A stretch of DNA of 64,000 nt from Halicephalobus mephisto (GCA_009193035.1 SWDT01000271.1:1-64000); one strand, 5' to 3'; counted from the first letter of the stretch, positions 13,301-24,551 are shown. The notes: generated by a model from the sequence alone, not told the origin. Numbers and translations are program-made.

Positions 13301-14726
13301 AAAATTTTATAATTGAAAAAATTTTGAAAATTGAAGAATTTTAAAATTTTACAATTGAAAAAATTTTGAAAAATTTAAAATTAAAAAAACTTTAAAATTC
13401 TGAAAAGTTTGAAAAGTTTAAAATTTTGTTTTTCACGATCACATGGGGATCTGGAGTTTTAATTCAGTAAATAACTCAAAATGGTGTTTACTTAGTTTTT
13501 TGGAGTTAGTCAACCTTTGTAAAAGAAGCTTGTTTTTACAAAAACAGTTACCTGTTTGTGCTTCATTCTTTGAGTGCCTTCGATTCGAGACTAGAGTAAA
13601 TATCCCTTGTCTTCCGGACTGATCCACTCAAACCGGAAGACAGGGACAATTCACTTTTTGTCGTCTGATGATCACATTATTATAAAAATAAAAAATTGAG
13701 GGTTTTTGAAAATTTTCGGAAATTAAAAAAATTAAAAACTTAAAAAATCGAAAATTTTCAAAAATCTCAAAAATCTCAAAAATGTTCGAAAATTTTAAAA
13801 ATTTTAAATTGTAAAAATGTTTAAAGAGATTTTTGCAATGAATTTCCAAAATTTATTTTATTTATTTTTAAAATTAAAATTTATTTTATAAAATTAAAAT
13901 TTATTTTATAAAATAAAAATAAATTTTTAAAATTAAAATTAATCTTTAAAATAAAAATACATTTTATAAAATAAAAATAAATCTTTAAAATTAAAATTTA
14001 TTTTATAAAAAAATGCAAATTTTCGAGGAAATTTGGAAAATGGAAAATGACCATTGTCCTGAGGTTTCCATAGTGACTTAATCCCTTTGATCCAATTTTC
14101 GTCAGGGACAATTTCATTTGAGATTTTCGAACTCAATGATGTCATGTACTTTGATTATCAGAAAACCAAAAATTGCAATTATTAAAACATACTTAATCCT
14201 AAAAGTACAAGATTAAAGTCGGAAATGATGTTAGAAAAAAATTTATAAAATTATTTCGTCATAAATTCGTAAGATTTTTTGGGAATTTTCAAAGATTTTT
14301 ATTTTTTAAATTTTTGAAGAATTTTAATTTTTGAAGGTTTTTAAATTTTTGAAGAATTTTAATTTTGAAGTTTAAAAATTTCTATAATTTTAGTTTTAAA
14401 AATCCATAAAATTTTTAAATTAAAAATCTTTGAAAATTTTTAGAATTTTAATTTTGAAATTTTAAAATTTTTATAATTGTGATTTTAAAATTTCTTTAAC
14501 TTTAATTTAAAAATTTTTATAATTTTAATTTTGAAATTTAAAAACTTCTATAATTGTGATTTTGAAATTTTAAAATTTTTATAATTGTGATTTTTTCAGA
14601 GCAACACAGAATGCCGATGTTCTTTGGCGAAGATACGCAGCTCTTCTCGGTCCGAACGGTCTCGCTGCCGTAGGCTTACTCCAGCAGCCCGCAGCGGCGA
14701 CTGCATCTGGAGCCGCTCCTCACTAG
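10375..14726 (+). CDS. nuclear protein with conserved C-terminal helical domain (LIN-14/BEN-like?)
   Basis: Three exons: 10375-11331, 11681-11832 and 14600-14726, with consistent phases, giving 411 residues. An AATTTCAG acceptor at 10307-10308 lies 66 bases before the chosen ATG; the frame stays open between them, so an upstream exon or spliced leader may join there. The N-terminus is alanine- and leucine-rich, the middle is serine/threonine/proline-rich, and an acidic run ([13 protein letters not shown]) lies near residues 213-225. From about residue 278 a helical, basic domain begins at [10 protein letters not shown], continues through [13 protein letters not shown] and [19 protein letters not shown], and ends near [20 protein letters not shown]. 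This looks like a DNA-binding nuclear regulator; I suspect LIN-14, whose C-terminus is described as BEN-like, but I cannot confirm that from memory. No lin-4 seed match (CTCAGGGA) is present in the 3' flank. Confidence 0.8.
12150..12760. repeat. intronic tandem repeat with CACGAAAGTCCCTGAAAATC
   Basis: Inside the 2.77-kb second intron. Five to six units of about 90 bases carry CTCTCACCACGAAAGTCCCT, GAAAATCAAGATTTTCTAC and GGCGCGAA. The motif recurs diverged at 49.3-50.2 kb and 60.5-63.8 kb. Confidence 0.8.
12860..14590. other. rest of intron 2: island plus A/T repeats
   Basis: A unique island lies at 12860-13030, A/T arrays (AAAAATCAAAAAATTTCAAA) at 13030-13420, a second island at 13435-13670 containing two TCTTCCGG(A/T) pieces, then A/T repeats to the acceptor. 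No exon with supporting splice sites and frame was found. Confidence 0.45.
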
Positions 14727-15240
14727 CCAGAAACCAGTTATTCATTATATCCATCAAATCCAGATTCTAAATAATTGGTAAATAGTCAAAAAACAATCAT
14801 CTCAAGTCACAACCAAAGATGATAGAAAATTTATTTTTAAAATTTTAAAAATTGTATATAACTCATTCAGGACAAGCAATATTGTGATCCTTTTGAGTGT
14901 CTTTTGCCTTTCTTTTTTAAAAAAAACCTCAAAAAATCGTTATTACAGCAATTCCATTCCCCCATGTACCCCGTCCTGGACCTCATCCTCCCCTACTTAA
15001 ATCCCTTTTTGCCGATTTTACATTCTTTCAAAATCCCTCGTTCCAAAGTGATAAAAACCGATGCAATACCGCACCCGTGTCGTTTTTTCCATTTTTTTTA
15101 AAAAAAATAAAAAATAAAACTCCTGCGCTTTCCAGATTCTTGCATTCTAAAATTTCTTTTAAATGGTCAAAATATATTTTTTTTATCAGGAAAATTTTTA
15201 ATTTTTGCAAAAATCAATAAACTCAATGAGATATTTATTG
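14727..15240 (+). other. probable 3' UTR of the preceding gene
   Basis: Higher complexity than the intergenic background, on the coding strand, with an AATAAA hexamer at 15216-15221. I looked for lin-4 (CTCAGGGA) and let-7 (CTACCTC) seed matches and found none. Confidence 0.4.
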
Positions 15241-15383
15241 TATTACAGTACACAAAAACGAGTAAATTTCAGATTCTTACAGTATGATTAAAAAGTTCGA
15301 AAATATTGGTCAGAAGGTGGTCAACAATACAGTAATACAAAAGATCGGAAATTAAAGAGTATTCAAAAAATGGAATATAACTT

Positions 15384-15895
15384 TACAGGTTTTCTGAAAT
15401 CAAACTTAACTGAATGTAATCAACATTTAAGAGTCTCTAACTATAGTTTTCACATTACTTGATGTTAAGCACAGTCGAAGGCAGGATTGCAATCCAAAAA
15501 AGATGGATTCTAATTGAGTGTAATCAACGTGGTAATACCTTTTAACCGAAAACAAATATAGTCCAAACATGTTGATTACACTCAATTATATTCAATTTTT
15601 TTAATTGCAATCCTGTCATCGATTACTGTCATTTAGAATCAAATAATGTGAGAATCGATGACATGACTGGAAGTCAAAGGAAGGTGATCCTAATCGAGAT
15701 AGTTAACATGCTTATACTTTTTTAATTGCAGAAAAGAAGGATCTTAGCATATTGATTACACTCAATTAGGATCCATCTTTTTTGGATTGCAATCCTGCCT
15801 TCGATTGTGCTCAGCTTCAAGTAGTATAAAAACCGTGATCAGAGACTCTTAAATGTTGATTCCATTCAGTTAAGCTTGATTTCAGAAAAAAAGAT
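15384..15895. mobile_element. foldback MITE, family A, copy 1
   Basis: An element of about 510 bases with long terminal inverted repeats: it starts TACAGGTTTTCTGAAATCAA and ends TTGATTTCAGAAAAA. It is mostly palindromic inside (GGCAGGATTGCAATCCAAAA and its complement, GTTGATTACACTCAATT pairs) and codes for nothing. Related copies lie at 24031-24551 (centre inverted) and 63823 to the window end. The TA next to a CAC-type end suggests a Tc1/mariner-like non-autonomous element. Confidence 0.8.
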
Positions 15896-15899
15896 ATCT

Positions 15900-16660
15900 T
15901 TGAAAATTCCATGTTGAGACAGTAGTGCCCCGACTATTTGTTCCAAACATTAATATTCCAAATTTTTACAACTTCAATCCAAAAATTAAAGAATTTAAAA
16001 AACTTTGCCTGACATGGCTTCTAAATCTATATAAAACAAATTCTTACTTTTTATGAAATTCCAAAATAGAAACTTAAACATCCTTAGAATTGGAGATTAG
16101 TCTCCAGAATCCAGGATTCTGAAAGTTAATTATTGTTTCTATTTCCAAATTCATCATTTACAAATATAATTATTTTATTTTAATTACTTTTTGTTAAAAT
16201 TTAACTTCAAAATTAGACCAAATTTTCGACATCCAAATATCCAATCTGTCACATAACCAAAAATCTGAATCCAGAAGTTCCCACATGTCTAAACCACAAC
16301 AATCCCAAAATTACAAAATTACAAAATTACAAAATCCCAAAATTACATTGTACTTTTACAGTAACACAACAATACATTCAAAAATCACACAACCTTCCAA
16401 AATTCCAATACAGTATCTTACATAATTTCAAAACTACCATATTCCCAATGCCAAAACTTCTAAATCCAAATTTCCAAAGACACTTCTCAAATTTCAAATT
16501 ACATCCCCATCTTCAACTTGCTATTAACCTCCAATACTTCCATAAAACTACAATATTAACCACTTTTTGACCAACAATTTCCAAAATTCCAAACCATATT
16601 GCATATCAACTATATAAAACCCAATTTTTCTCCACTTGATTCAAACTTACGTAACACGCG
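15900..16660. other. A/T-rich DNA downstream of the Canopy gene
   Basis: C/A-rich low-complexity sequence on the plus strand (TTCCAAAATT, ACAAAATTAC runs near 16310). No gene is seen. Confidence 0.4.
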
Positions 16661-16718
16661 GAAATCTAAAATATGAAAAATCTCAAGTTGGAACTCGTGT
16701 TTGCATTTGTAATGCATC

Positions 16719-16832
16719 GAAAAGCTCTCCCGACTCGTGTGGACTTGAATAAAATCATTATATTCAATGAGGCAAATCTCTTTCAGTTTACTGAACGTAC
16801 AAAATTCTTTTCGATCGAGTCGGGAAGAGCTC
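16719..16832. repeat. inverted repeat near the Canopy 3' end
   Basis: AAAGCTCTCCCGACTCG near 16723 pairs with CGAGTCGGGAAGAGCT at 16815-16830, with a loop of about 75 bases. One arm is in the last Canopy exon and the other just past its stop codon, so the mRNA could form a 3' stem. Confidence 0.6.
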
Positions 16833-19182
16833 TCAAAGTCTCCTTCGCCAAGCAAAACGGATCAACAGCTTTCTTCGGATTTCGGTTACAAGGGTTTGTC
16901 TCTATAATTCATCATAAATTCCATCATCACAAAGGCATGTTTGATCTATTTCTTCTGCAAATCTTCTTTCACAAAGATAAACCTAAAAAATTCAAAAAAT
17001 TACAGTATACATTTAAAATCTATTTTTTTTCCCAAAAACAAACTCATAACTCATACAGAATTATGAAAAACCAGTTTCGGTAATTGGTACAATAACGATA
17101 ATATACTCATGAATTTTGCGCACGTTCAAAATAGTGTGAAGTGAACAACCAGAATCAATTCCGATCCAAAATGGCAACAGAGCAATCATCTGTCAAAGGA
17201 ACCAAATAGGATGCACATGCATTAGGGCTATTCAAACTTATATAACAATCAAATTTCATCTCGGAAAAAAAATGAGCCAACTAAAAAGCTGTTTCGGCCA
17301 ATTCTACTATAATTATCCTTCTTTTTTCGTCCGATTCAGTGAATTTTTGTTGTTCACTGTTGCGTAAGCAGTTGTAGACTGTTTTGGACAAAAAACGAAA
17401 TAATTACATTTCGCCATCTATTTCAAAACCTAGGGGATTAACTAACAGCAAAACTTACAGATAAATTCAAACTTTTTTTTTTCATTGATTTCCAAAACCA
17501 TTCTTCTATAACATCTTCATATTCTTCAGCAATAAATTCACAATCTTTCACCAACATGTCAATTTCGACAGAAGGAGAATCCCAAAGTTCCTCCGGCATG
17601 CCCAATTCGACCTAAAAACCACAATATGTCAAAAATTAAAAATTCCTACAAAATTAAACAAATTTTAAAAAATCCCAAAATTCATATTTAAATATTTTAA
17701 ATATTTTTTAAAATTAATATAATTTCAGTAAAATTTCTGAATATGGTCAATTTTTTAAAATTTACACAATTTTCAAGTCAATTATGAAAGATTCCAAAAT
17801 TCAAAAAGGTTCCAAAAGTCCTAATTTTGTAGACAAAAACCAAAAAATACAAAATTTTGAAAATTTACTTTTATATAATTTTCCAAAATTTCTTCAATAT
17901 TTACAATTTTCATAAAAAATCACTTATTCCTAATTCCAAATTTCTTCAATATTTACAATTTTCATAAAAAATCACTTATTTCTAATTCCAAATTTCTTCA
18001 ATATTTACAATTTTCTCAAATATTTCCGACTTTTCTATTGTATTCCAAAAAATCTAAAATTTACATTTTTTTCAAGTTTATTCATTATTTGATTTTTAAA
18101 GCACAATGTTCTTCAAGTACTTTTTGCAAATTGCAAAAATACTTGTCAAATGAAAAACCAAGTTTTCCGCATTGGTCAAAAAGTCTTACAAGCTTTTCGC
18201 TCTTTCGAAAATTTAGCCCCGATTTCAAATATCCCCACGAATCTCGGATAGCCCGAAACAAAACTATTTTCAATTTGTTACTTTTTGAGGGCCACGACTA
18301 GACAAAAATTGTAAACAGATAATCCAAAACTAAACTCTTTTTTTCAAAAAATCAGGGATTGAAAAAAATACTTACTTTTACACCTTTTTCTTTTAAATTT
18401 TTCAAAGTTTTCATAGTTTTAGAAATTCCACGAGAAAATCTATCAATGCCTGATTTATCCTTGTGAACTCGATAATCCTGAAGATCTTTACAAATCGATT
18501 CCATAATTTCTATAAAATAAATTTCCGCCTCACTTGCTGGCTGAAATTAAATCATTACTGTAAAAATAAAAAAATCTACAATAGTATTTTTTAAATTTAA
18601 GAAATCTTCAATTTCAAAAATCACCAAAAATATCTACAAAATTAAAAATTATGATTATTATAAAATTAATAAAATATGCATGTTCACAATATCATTTAGG
18701 TAAAAATTTAAAGAATTTCTAAAATCTTCGGTTCCATATATTACTTCCAAAAATTTCTACCAACTTCCAAAAATCTCCAAAAATATTTACAAAATTCAGA
18801 AAAATTTTAGAAATTTCAACAACATTCTAGAAATATTATAAAACTCAAAAATAAACATTTTTAAAAATCCACAATAATATACATCTCCAAAAACTTTCCA
18901 AAATCTTTAAAAACTTCACTATTATCATAAAACTCAAAAAAATACATTTCATTAAAAATTCAAAAAACTAAAAATCTCACATTTTATAAAATTATTTTCA
19001 AAAAAACTCACTATTGCTTTATTTAATTTCGCAATTTTAAAATTCATTTCTTTTGCAAAAATTTTACAACTTTCACATTTCGTCGGAGGATCAACATTAT
19101 CAGGATCAATTTGAGAATATTCCGCAACCACACAATTCATACACAAAAACATTAACAAAATTCCAAAAACACTTTTATTCAT
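16783..19182 (-). CDS. Canopy family ER protein (CNPY3/4-like)
   Basis: Four exons, all joined in phase 0: 19182-19012, 18540-18376, 17611-17459 and 16899-16783, giving 201 residues. Residues 1-20 form a signal peptide (MNKSVFGILLMFLCMNCVVA). The mature part has the saposin-like cysteine pattern of Canopy proteins: PPTKCESCKIF near 32-42, ESICKDLQDYRVHKDKSG near 71-88, KTMKTLKNLKEKGVKVELG across exons 2-3, and ELWDSP. The last exon supplies C-x11-CLA, the spacing of the final cysteine pair in CNPY3/4 as I recall it. Family members are ER luminal factors for receptor folding, such as Toll-like receptors in vertebrates. No KDEL-type ending is present, and the loop between the first two conserved blocks is short, so a small exon could be missing. 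The final acceptor (ATAGAG) is weak. The start codon overlaps the MED31 stop. Confidence 0.85.
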
Positions 19183-20526
19183 CCCTAGTGGCATCATCAT
19201 TATTTTCTTCATCACCTTCTGAATTCGGAGCCGGGTAATCCTCGTCTTCCATATGTTCTTCTGTATAATCACTTTTAGCATTTGACAAAGGTTCACTCGA
19301 AGTTGGTCCACCATTTCCATCAACATCATCATCATCATATTCATCCTCAGGAGATGAGTCCTTAAACGAAGACGTATATTTACTAAGTCTTTGTCTTTTC
19401 CGCAAGTAATAATGCCATTGAAGTAACATCTGGTCCTCGATAAACTTCGCATTATTCGCAGATGCAATTGCTTCTCTAAATTCCGTTTTTTGCAGAAGAT
19501 CCAAAAACGTCAAAGCTTGAGGATATTTCAGAGTCCTTGCGTATTCCGGTTCTTTAAAATAACAAAGATATTTCAAATATCTCACAAAATTAGCTTCCTT
19601 AAAGTACCCACGTTGAGCCAAATCTAAAAAACAATTATTATAAAAACCAAAAACTTTCCAACCAAGACCCAAAACCACAAAATTCCACGTTTACATTTCT
19701 ACAAAACCACACAAACGACCCATAATCACTTGTCACTAGGCGTAATTGAACCCACTTGATTATACTCATCTTTCTACATACGAACTGAAAACAAAAAAGA
19801 AGTTATGATCCCATGTTCATTTAGGTTTCATTCATTCAATGAGTATAATCCAGTACGCTCAATTACAAGTAACTACGGACCACCTGTGTACAATCATAAC
19901 TACTATTGGCACAGAAAACCAAACTAAAAAAACCCAGAGAGATAGCCTGAATATCAAGGAGCGCAGAATACTGTAAAGCACGAGTGACACTCTCAGTCGT
20001 CTCATTTTTGAAAATAAATAAACTAGATCAATCTAATTCTTGTAGTAAAGCTTATTAATATACTTCTGATTACTATATTAACAACCCCATTACTATAAAA
20101 CCAAAAATAACTTTTCTCAAAGTAGTCCCAATAAAAATCTCAAACTTTTCAAAAATTACACTAACCTAAAACCCTACCACCACTCACGGATCATTTCATA
20201 ACCTTATACAATTTCTAAAATAACTCTATTTTACAAAAACCATATATAAACCTTTCCCAATCCCCAAAACTTGCCAAAAACCAATTACTAAAAACAAAAA
20301 ACTCACAATTTAAATAATGCGGATTAGCTAAAGATTGAACAAATTCACATTCAATTTCAAATCTAATTTTCGCTTGTTCTTGAGTTTCTAAAAACTGTCC
20401 TTGCGAATGTTGTTGTTGTTGAGGCAGATGAGGTACAGAAAAATTAGAAAACTGATTTTGATTCGACGATCCAGGAGCCGGAATTCTATTATTTGTCGGA
20501 ACGTTTGACCAATTTCCTTGATTCAT
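19175..20526 (-). CDS. mdt-31: Mediator complex subunit 31 (MED31/SOH1)
   Basis: Two exons, 20526-20307 and 19623-19175, encode 222 residues. The MED31 core spans about residues 51-132: RFEIECEFVQSLANPHYLN, LAQRGYFKEANFVRYLKYL, PEYARTLKYPQALTFLDLLQ and NAKFIEDQMLLQWHYYLRKR. Each block matches the highly conserved Mediator middle-module subunit. The N-terminal 50 residues are N/Q-rich; the C-terminal 80 are acidic (EDEYDDDDVDGNGG), an extension beyond the compact yeast and human proteins. The acceptor AG at 20527-20528 directly abuts the ATG, which suggests trans-splicing. It lies about 195 bases downstream of the ligase stop, and its own stop overlaps the Canopy start in ATGAATAA, so all three genes look cotranscribed. 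Confidence 0.95.
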
Positions 20527-20720
20527 CTGTTATTCACAACAAAAATTATTTTTTTTCTCCAGTAAACTCTAAAATATCTAAAAACATTAAAAAAACAAAA
20601 ATAAAAAATATCCAATGGTACCGTAACCATATACTAAAAACAAAAAAAATACCGTAATACAAGTATATACGTAAAATAAAACCCATAAATAGTACAATAT
20701 CAAAGTAAAACAAGTATCAA
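20527..20720 (-). promoter_or_regulatory. intercistronic region with trans-splice acceptor
   Basis: 194 bases between the ligase stop and the MED31 ATG, rich in T runs on the coding strand and ending GAATAACAG|ATG. Size and composition fit a nematode SL2-type intercistronic region. No AATAAA is present just past the ligase stop. Confidence 0.5.
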
Positions 20721-22948
20721 TTATTCTTCCATTTCAACATCTTCATTTTCATCAACAGTCATTTCCAAATTTTTAATTTGTTCCTGATTTTTATACATTT
20801 CCGCAACTTGTTCTGCTGTTGTCGCATCTTCTGGTTTTTTATCTTCTCTCAGACGAACAAATCTCGGAAATCTCAACGATATGCCTTTTTCGTCATCCAC
20901 AATTCCTATCCCTGCTTTATGTCTCGGAGATATCGATAAATCCGCAGCTTTAACTTCCCATACAATTTCAGGTTCAAACCAATGATCCGGTTCCAAACTA
21001 GAATCATACAAATAATACGGTCTTGGTTTATCTATTTTCAATCCAGATAACTGAGTATATTGTTGTTTTAAATCTTCATCACCAAAACCAGTTCCAATTT
21101 TACATATAGACTGATATACTTCCGAATCCGGATCATAACAAGCCAACAAATAACCGCCATATACTCCTGTTCTTTTTCCTGTACCACAATATCCACCAAT
21201 AACAACCAAATCAAACGTATCACCTGCTCCTTCGAGATAATCTTTCTTCAATTTCAGCCAACTATGCGATCGTTTAGCTATTTCATACGTCGCATTATCG
21301 TCCAAAGTTTTCACCATCAATCCTTCACATTGTCCTTTTATAGCTTCATCCAAAAATACCGCTATTTCATCCGTATCTGTCGTGTCCAAACTATTAGCGA
21401 AATTAAAACATCCTTGAACAATTTTAAAGTTATCATGCAGCAATTTTCTTCTTTCTCTGAATGTTTTCTTCACCAATGACTCTCCATTCAAGTACAGTAA
21501 ATCAAATAAAAACACACACACTTTCACTTTGATTTCGCTGTCTCCTGCATTTTTTCTTTTCCTCGTACTAAGTGTTTGGAAAGTCAGAATCTTCTTCTCA
21601 TCCGGATCCCATGCCACGACTTCACCATCTGCCACAAAATCAGTAATACCTTCATTGAAACATTGTGGTAATTTCTCAATAATATCAGGGTACTTTCCTG
21701 TGTGATCTTCTTGATTCCTACTGTATAACCTCACACCCTTGGCAGTTTTGTGTATCTGAACACGTTCACCGTCGTACTTCCATTCACATGCGAACTGGGA
21801 ATCTCCGAACCGCTTCATAACTTCTGACACTCCTTTCGTCGGATGGGCAAGCATCGGCTTCATTGGAATCCCGGGTTCAATTTTACACTTCAAAGGTAGG
21901 GCTTCCACGCCGTCGTTCAAAGCCACGTTGATGATTTTGTCGTAATTCGGACATTCACAGTACGTCGTTTTCACTATTAAAGCATGTTCGGCCATTTTTT
22001 CTTTTAGTTTTTCTTGAGCGAGTTTTTTTCCTTCTTTTTTGAGTTCCACTGTTGTGAAAGCATTAGCAAGAGCAACAAGGAGAGATTGATCTGCTAATCC
22101 TATTCTCAACTTTCCCTGCAATCCTCTAACGAGATATCTGGCTTCGCAATCTTTACAAGCAACTAGGAGACCTTTGATTGCCGCAACTTTCTTGTCCATC
22201 GTCTAAATTCAAAGTAAGTAAGTTAATTAATTAAAAATCACCTACTTTTTGGCCCGAAATTATCGCTATTTCGCGCAATTTGTTGAACACATCGGGAACC
22301 GTCAGTCGCTTTGGTTGTTGAAGAAGCATCTGACTCGCTCTGCTGTTTTCAGCCACGATTCCCAAGTCTCCATACTTCAGCAAATCTTCTTTGATTTTTT
22401 TCTCCTGAAATTGACAGTGAGATATCATGGGTCAATGGAAGTTTTCGATGTACAATCATGGTCAATATATGAATATCATCGATATATGAAAGTAATCAAA
22501 ATACAGAGTTTTTTGATATATGAAAATTGTCCATATATAGAAGTTTTCAGTATACAACCATGGTTAATATATGAACGTCAGCGATATATAAACATTATCA
22601 GTAAACGAACTCACAGTCCTACCACAAGCCGCAGCCAGAGCTTTGATCAAGTTAGCGTCAGCAATTCCGAGTTCCATCCCTTCGTATGTCGGTCCTAATT
22701 GATTGACGCAGAGGTAGACACAAGCCGGAAGTCCATCTGGAGACAGTTCTATCGCGTTCACGAAAAACTCACTCAAAATTTTAATAATCTCCAATCTCGA
22801 GGACGTTCCTTCAATTTGCTCCAATGTTTTGGCCAATGCGAGGTAGGGAATTCTGGAATTTTACAAAGTATTTTTAAAAATAAAAAAAAACAAACTTGTC
22901 GCCGGATTTCCAATTTGAAGCTTCGACAATCGCTGCCGCATTTGTCAT
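20721..22948 (-). CDS. lig-1: ATP-dependent DNA ligase I
   Basis: Four exons: 22948-22896, 22852-22615, 22404-22246 and 22202-20721, giving 643 residues from the first ATG. It joins Okazaki fragments and seals nicks in the nucleus. The DNA-binding domain covers roughly residues 10-220 ([47 protein letters not shown]). The nucleotidyltransferase motif [13 protein letters not shown] holds the adenylated lysine at about residue 292. Further motifs are [47 protein letters not shown] and, in the OB domain, [16 protein letters not shown]. The usual long N-terminal PCNA-binding region is absent; the frame stays open upstream to about 23116 without an ATG, and acceptor-like AGs lie at 22993-22994 and 23098-23099, so an undetected upstream exon is possible. 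It is the first gene of the predicted operon. Confidence 0.95.
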
Positions 22949-23735
22949 TTTGAATGGAGGTAGTAGGATCCGTCTTTTGGATCTCTTGGCAGCTAAGAGG
23001 GAAACAGAAAATCCGCGAAAAGAAGTGAGAACTCGGGAAAACGTTATGGAAGAAACCTCAGCAGAAGCAGGAGACAAAAATTTCGCGCACGAGTTTCCTG
23101 CAACGAAATTCTTCAATTTAAAAAAATTAAAATAAAAAATACATAAATTAAGAAATAAAATAAAATATTATTTATAAATTTCGATATATCAACAGCGAAA
23201 ACAAAAAACGAAAATTTCGCGCTTAATTTTTTCAGAAAAAAAATTTTTAATTTTTTAAAATAAAAAACTAAGATTACAGATATGTAAATTATAATAATCA
23301 AAATAACAGATACATAAATTAAAAAATAAAATAAAATATTATTTATAAATTTATAAATTTCGATATATCAACGACGAAAACAAAAAACAAAAATTTCGCG
23401 CTTAATTTTCCCAAAACGAAAATTTTTAATTTTAGATGATAACCAAGGTTACGAATGAATAAATTACTATGTTCGATTTTATTTTTTTAAATCGGAAAAC
23501 TTGAATATTCCAACAGGAGCAAAAAATGTAATTTTCGCGCCCGATTCTTCCGGAACAAGGATTTCTCTTTTTTCGAAATTAATAACAACTAAGATCACAA
23601 ATGTGTAAATTAAAAAATATGATCAAATATCATTTCGAAATTTTTGAATTTCGATATATCGACAGCACGAGCAGAAAACATAATTTTCGCGCCCGATTCT
23701 CCCGGAACGAAAATTTCTTTTTTTTTTGGTTATAT
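22949..23735 (-). promoter_or_regulatory. ligase upstream region with E2F-type sites in tandem units
   Basis: Diverged units of about 145-170 bases (AATTTCGATATATCAACAGC then AAAATTTCGCGCTTAATTTT). TTTCGCGC, matching the E2F consensus, occurs at 23081-23088, 23215-23222, 23394-23401, 23533-23540 and 23685-23692. DNA ligase I is a standard E2F target in animals, so this is a plausible promoter, but the repeat nature means the sites could be passengers. Confidence 0.4.
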
Positions 23736-24030
23736 GACGGCTCTTCCCCAACGACGTTCGTCCTCTTCCGATTCGCATTGAATTCGCAATTCTTTAAACC
23801 AATTTTTTGTTTAATTAAAATGCCCAGTTAATTTAACTGCCAAAAATATAAAAATGGAAGAAATAATTCTTCTGAAATAGGAGAAGCGACTGTCGTACAA
23901 CTGAAATTGTTTTCTCCAGTCACTATCCAAAAAACCCTTCAATGAAAATTTCAAAGAGAGTGATTAAGATGACAATCAGCTATACGATAGTTCTCTAAAA
24001 ATGATTGTTCCCCAATGATATTTGCTTTCT
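23736..24030. other. intergenic spacer
   Basis: Moderately complex DNA with no long open frame and no recognised RNA gene. Confidence 0.4.
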
Positions 24031-24551
24031 TACACAGGTTTTCTGATATCATGCCTAACTGAATGGAATCAACATTTAAGAGTTTCTAACTATAGTTTTC
24101 ACATTACTTGATTTGATGCTGAGCACAATCGAAGGCAGGATTGCAATCCAAAAAAGATGGATCCTAATTGAATGTAATCAACATGCTAAGATCCTTCTTT
24201 TCTGCAATTAAAAAAGTATAAGCATGTTAACTATCCCGATTAGGATCACCTTCCTTTGACTTCCAGTCATGTCATCGATTCTCACATTATTTGATTCTAA
24301 ATGACAGTAATCGATGGCAAGATTGCAATTAAAAAAATTGAATATAATTGAGTGCAATCAACATGTTTGGATTATATTTGTTTTCAGTTAAAAGGTATTA
24401 CCACGTTGATTACACTCAACTAGGATCCATCTTTTTCAAATTGCAATCCTGCCTTCGGTTGTGCTCAAAATCAAGTAGTATAAAAACCGTGATCAAAGAC
24501 TCTTAAATGTTGATTCCATTCAATTAGGCATGATATCAGAAAAACCGTGTA
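24031..24551. mobile_element. foldback MITE, family A, copy 2
   Basis: 521 bases between TACACAGGTTTTCTGATATC and GATATCAGAAAAACCGTGTA. The terminal inverted repeats extend for about 100 bases (CATTTAAGAGT... and ACTCTTAAATG...). The inside matches the 15384 copy, but its central part is in the opposite orientation. Ends TA-CAC and GTG-TA fit a TA target and a Tc1/mariner-like origin. Confidence 0.85.

Noticed and set aside
16673..17083. 136-codon plus-strand frame
   Set aside because: Antisense to the last Canopy exon, whose cysteine spacing fits the family; the tail is low complexity.
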